Shown here piece by piece: positions 63,324-64,000 of a stretch of DNA of 64,000 nt. Made by a program: the position numbers and the translations under genes. Every line of letters starts with the position of its first letter. Positions within the stretch are counted from its first letter, which is position 1. Source of the DNA: Aequorivita sp. H23M31 (GTDB taxonomy: Bacteria > Bacteroidota > Bacteroidia > Flavobacteriales > Flavobacteriaceae); assembly GCF_004022485.1 (NCBI RefSeq), contig NZ_CP034951.1, positions 372,001 through 436,000 on the forward strand, in the 5' to 3' direction. The notes under the pieces are model-generated. The model did no database searches, had not been told where the DNA came from, and saw only the letters and a list, made by a program, of their open reading frames with translations.

Positions 63324-63869
63324 TTATTTAAATTCAATTTTCTTCATCAGCTCTTCAACTTCCATTGCCTGTTTTTCGGTGGCGGAGTCATTGGCCGCGG
63401 AAGTAACTTCGAGCATTGCCTCCATCATTTTCTTCTGCTGAATAGTTATAACTCCGGTTTCCTTTAGTTTTTGCAAAAGTTGCAAGGGTTCCAAATCCTG
63501 AACTCGAATGTTATTTTTTTCTGAAATCACTTTTAAATAATTTATAAGCTCCGAGCGAACTTTTAAGATTTTACGAAATGGAGTGTCATTTTCCTCATTG
63601 AATACCTTTATATTTCCACCACTCTTTTCAACAGTTGTGGGCACAATCTGTTGAAACAGTTTCTTCGTGGCCTCTATCTTTTGCGCAAAACTTAGTTGAA
63701 GTCCAGAAGTATCCGCTTTTAGTGTATTTAATCGTAAAATGACATTTGCTATACTTTGTCTGAAGATCAAGAACATAAACAACAAGGTTAAAGGCCAAAT
63801 AATAACATCGATCAATTGGACAAATACCTCGAAATTGCTTTTATAAAGGATTTCCGTTTCAATAGCCAT
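63324..63869 (-). CDS. one-TM protein, first gene of the caspase operon
   Basis: 181 residues. One strong membrane helix (about 22-40, IIWPLTLLFMFLIF), then a cytoplasmic helical region with coiled-coil character (about 50-80 and 125-175). No recognised domain. It stops 11 bp before the caspase gene starts, so the two are surely co-transcribed; it may anchor the caspase at the membrane. Confidence 0.8.
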   Translation of the reverse strand: MAIETEILYKSNFEVFVQLIDVIIWPLTLLFMFLIFRQSIANVILRLNTLKADTSGLQLSFAQKIEATKKLFQQIVPTTVEKSGGNIKVFNEENDTPFRKILKVRSELINYLKVISEKNNIRVQDLEPLQLLQKLKETGVITIQQKKMMEAMLEVTSAANDSATEKQAMEVEELMKKIEFK

Positions 63870-64000
63870 AATGGTTTGTTTTTAAGGGATTAGTACCAGA
63901 ATTTTAATATCTTCTGAAATCTATCGGAGTTTATATACTTCCGAAATAGTGGGTCATTCTGAAAACTTGTGGAAATAAATAAATGACCCTCGGCTACCGA
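63870..64000. other. promoter-side region of the caspase operon
   Basis: 131 bp to the window edge. No clear -7/-33 boxes or palindrome seen. Translation reading on either strand gives nothing supported. Confidence 0.4.

Overview
The window looks like a chromosome segment from a member of the Flavobacteriaceae (Bacteroidota). It has low GC and weak Shine-Dalgarno sequences. Several genes carry TAnnTTTG-type -7 boxes. There are many lipoproteins with short Lys-rich signal peptides, SusC-type CarboxypepD_reg/TonB-plug modules, and a clade II-type nos cluster. The genus cannot be fixed from sequence alone, and I see no rRNA, tRNA or CRISPR array.

Layout. (1) 1-3.6 kb: a cut-off membrane protein, a lipoprotein, a VIT1/CCC1-type transporter, a TetR regulator and another lipoprotein. 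(2) 4.0-11.5 kb: a complete nitrous-oxide-reduction operon (lipoprotein cytochrome c, fasciclin lipoprotein, nosZ, polytopic membrane protein, nosL, nosD, nosF, nosY). It starts behind two TATGA-N6-TCATA-type palindromes and ends in a strong terminator. The same palindrome stands upstream of an unrecognised 600-residue Cys-rich protein at 14.1 kb, which suggests one Crp/Fnr-type regulator controls both. (3) 11.7-21 kb: an FAD dehydrogenase, an IS256 element, thiE, a stand-alone helicase-like domain, TspO and a CPBP protease. (4) 21.3-27.3 kb: a 1973-residue alpha-2-macroglobulin-like protein with an internal SusC-type plug domain.

(5) 27.3-50.4 kb is a plastic accessory region. Two REP-associated tyrosine transposases (RAYTs) sit here, each next to its own family of paired short hairpins (called A and B below). 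Both families end in CCGCT...AGCGG. The hairpin elements lie at the junctions of partial duplications of neighbouring genes: the rapA 3' end, the M28 peptidase 5' part and the M28 3' tail. A 48-bp direct repeat exactly brackets the RAYT1 unit. The cargo is defence-like: a metallophosphoesterase/STAND-type NTPase fusion, a type I restriction-modification locus with KilA-N and a decayed RhuM gene, and a two-gene CBASS-like module (membrane TM-NUDIX effector plus CD-NTase).

(6) 50.5-64 kb: an acyl-CoA dehydrogenase, an IS3 element inserted in simple-repeat DNA, a TPR membrane protein, a CBS-like/HEPN-like protein, a TetR-AarF pair, SdpI and DoxX proteins, and an apparent operon of a one-TM protein, a caspase/pseudo-hydrolase/TPR protein and a small protein. 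The best leads for undescribed biology are the RAYT/hairpin-linked duplications in the defence region, the metallophosphoesterase-NTPase fusion and the caspase operon.
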